From Devosia sp. (GTDB lineage: Bacteria > Pseudomonadota > Alphaproteobacteria > Rhizobiales > Devosiaceae): DNA of 7,252 bases. The DNA lies in the NCBI GenBank assembly GCA_016793415.1, contig JAEUMC010000380.1:1-7252 (forward strand). The letters are read 5' to 3'. Of this stretch, positions 6,102-7,252 are shown in pieces. The stretch's first letter is position 1. Each line of letters begins with the position of its first letter. The notes under the pieces were generated by a model. That model ran no database searches. It was not told the origin of the DNA and saw nothing but the letters and a program-made list of their open reading frames with translations. A program made the translations under genes and the position numbers.

Positions 6102-6171
6102 GAGGGTCAGCCCGCGCCGGCCTTCGTGTCGGCGTCGCTCGCAAGATCGTACCTTCGGCGGGTTGACCCTC
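6102..6171. repeat. Inverted repeat in the etfB/amidohydrolase divergent region
   Basis: GAGGGTCAGCCCGC (6102-6115) and GCGGGTTGACCCTC (6158-6171) are inverted copies matching at 13 of 14 bases, 42 nt apart. A second 7-bp pair, AGGCCGG (6094-6100) and CCGGCCT (6117-6123), overlaps the left half, so two alternative stem-loops are possible. A 9-nt direct repeat CCTCTCGCC occurs at 6078-6086 and 6168-6176. The region could be a dispersed palindromic element, a regulator-binding site for the divergent genes, or an untranslated leader structure. The right arm contains TTGACC, a possible -35 for the amidohydrolase, but the matching -10 (CACAGT at 6186-6191) is poor. Confidence 0.55.
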
Positions 6172-6218
6172 TCGCCCTGCCCCGGCACAGTGCGCGCTTA
6201 CTAGCGTTCAGGTTTTCC

Positions 6219-7252
6219 ATGCCCGTCATTAATCGTATCGCGGAATTCGCCGACGAGGTCGCCGAATGGCGCCGCGACTTCCATGTTCACCCCGAACTTC
6301 AGTACGACCTGCCCCGCACATCGGGCAGAGTTGCCGAGCTGCTGCGCTCGTTCGGGGTCGACGAAGTGGTGACCGGCATCGCCAAGAGCGGCGTCGTCGG
6401 AGTGATCAAGGGGCGCGGGCCGGGCAAGACCATTGGCATCCGCGCCGACATGGACGCGCTGCCAATCCTCGAACGCACCGGGCTCGACTATGCCAGCCAG
6501 ACGCCGGGCCGCATGCATGCCTGCGGGCATGACGGGCACACCTCGATCCTCTTGGGCACGGCGAAGTATCTCGCCGAGACGCGCAATTTCGACGGCAACG
6601 CAGTGATGATCTTCCAGCCGGCCGAGGAAGGCGGCGCCGGTGGGCGTGCCATGGTGGAAGCCGGAATCATGGACCGGTTCGGCGTCGATGAGGTCTATGG
6701 CCTGCACAACATGCCCGGCCAGGCCGCCGGCAGCATTGCGACGCGGGTCGGCGGGCTGATGGCGGCGAGCGACGAGTTCAACATCGTGGTTGAAGGCCAG
6801 GGCGGGCACGCCGCCTGGCCACACAACACGGTGGATCCGGTGATGATCACGGCCCAGCTGATCACCGCGCTGCACACCATCGTGTCGCGTGAAATCGATC
6901 CGATCCGCTCGGCCGTGCTGTCGGTGACGATGATGCAGGGCGGCGAGGCGTTCAACATCATTCCGCAGAAGGTGAAACTCACCGGCACGGTGCGCTCCTT
7001 GAACGACGAAGTGCGCGACCTGATGGAAGAGCGGCTCAAGGCTGTAACCAAGGGCATCGTCGAAACCTTCGGCGGCAAAGCCGAGGTCACCTACCGCCGC
7101 GGCTATCCGGTGGTCGAGAATACGCCGGACGAAACCGCCTATGCAGCGGCGATCGCTGCGACCGTGGTGGGTGAAGACCGCGTGAACGCCAATGTCGACC
7201 CCAAGATGGGCGGCGAGGATTTTTCCTACATGCTGCAGGCGCGGCCGGGGGC
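6219..7252 (+). CDS. M20D-family metallo-amidohydrolase (hippurate/N-acyl amino acid hydrolase type), 3' end outside window
   Basis: The frame opens at ATG 6219 and gives 344 complete codons to the window edge; family members are usually about 385-400 residues, so only the C-terminus is missing. Such enzymes hydrolyse N-acyl amino acids, hippurate or auxin-type conjugates in the cytosol using two metal ions. The sequence shows WRRDFHVHPEL (17-27), GIRADMDALPI (73-83), the metal site MHACGHDGHT (99-108; C102 and H104), QPAEEGG (133-139; E136 or E137 catalytic/metal), GLHNMP (161-166; H163), the lid-domain GGHAAWPH (195-202), and MGGEDFSY (330-337). The final metal-binding His segment is beyond the edge. 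The ribosome site is weak (AGG, 6 nt before ATG). It is divergent from etfB. The acyl-amino-acid substrate cannot be told; peptidase or diaminopimelate deacetylase activity is possible in the family. Confidence 0.95.
   Translation, partial: MPVINRIAEFADEVAEWRRDFHVHPELQYDLPRTSGRVAELLRSFGVDEVVTGIAKSGVVGVIKGRGPGKTIGIRADMDALPILERTGLDYASQTPGRMHACGHDGHTSILLGTAKYLAETRNFDGNAVMIFQPAEEGGAGGRAMVEAGIMDRFGVDEVYGLHNMPGQAAGSIATRVGGLMAASDEFNIVVEGQGGHAAWPHNTVDPVMITAQLITALHTIVSREIDPIRSAVLSVTMMQGGEAFNIIPQKVKLTGTVRSLNDEVRDLMEERLKAVTKGIVETFGGKAEVTYRRGYPVVENTPDETAYAAAIAATVVGEDRVNANVDPKMGGEDFSYMLQARPG

Noticed and set aside
6201..6875. A 224-codon minus-strand frame opposite the M20D gene.
   Set aside because: The plus frame carries all the expected metal-binding motifs; this frame is its shadow.
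1..7252. A defence, biosynthetic or other novel multi-gene system.
   Set aside because: The genes are mostly standard metabolic and redox functions in separate units; nothing forms a plausible new operon apart from the single unknown gene noted above.

Overview
This window is GC-rich (about 65% in the core genes by partial hand count) and fits an alphaproteobacterium, most likely order Hyphomicrobiales (Rhizobiales) and perhaps Devosia-like. The reasons are the protein styles (Mrp with an APDTG loop, class I aminotransferase, short transaldolase, etfB-etfA order) and a GTCATTCCCGC palindromic repeat of a type common in such genomes. The taxon is an inference from remembered relatives; there is no rRNA or other marker here. 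I see eight protein-coding genes, two of them cut by the window edges, and no RNA genes, CRISPR arrays or transposases.

Layout. From 1 to 3596 four genes lie on the minus strand, read right to left: a class I aspartate/aromatic aminotransferase (2412-3596) with a plausible promoter just upstream, a hairpin after its stop, a small transaldolase (1678-2331), a REP-like inverted repeat (1556-1639), an Mrp/ApbC-type P-loop ATPase (439-1518), and a GNAT acetyltransferase (435 to beyond the left edge) that starts 3 nt after the mrp stop. At 3725-4285 one plus-strand gene encodes a conserved-looking but unrecognised aromatic-rich protein with a TTG start and lower GC. It runs head-on into etfA, with the two stop codons sharing one TGATCA palindrome and no intergenic space. 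The etfB-etfA pair (4286-5973, minus) is translationally coupled through TGATG. A 245-bp divergent intergenic region with a 14-bp inverted repeat separates etfB from a plus-strand M20D metallo-amidohydrolase (6219 to beyond the right edge).

How the genes work together. This is mainly housekeeping and accessory metabolism: amino-acid transamination, pentose-phosphate carbon shuffling, Fe-S or P-loop maintenance, electron transfer from acyl-CoA and other dehydrogenases to the quinone pool, and hydrolysis of N-acyl amino acids. Apart from etfBA and possibly mrp-GNAT I see no pathway-level operon. I did not find a clear new multi-gene system. The points most worth a second look are a cysteine-free Mrp, an ETF whose two subunits both depart from family motifs at conserved positions (including a GGR to GGV change that looks like a compensated frameshift), the uncharacterised gene at 3725-4285, and the two intergenic inverted repeats.
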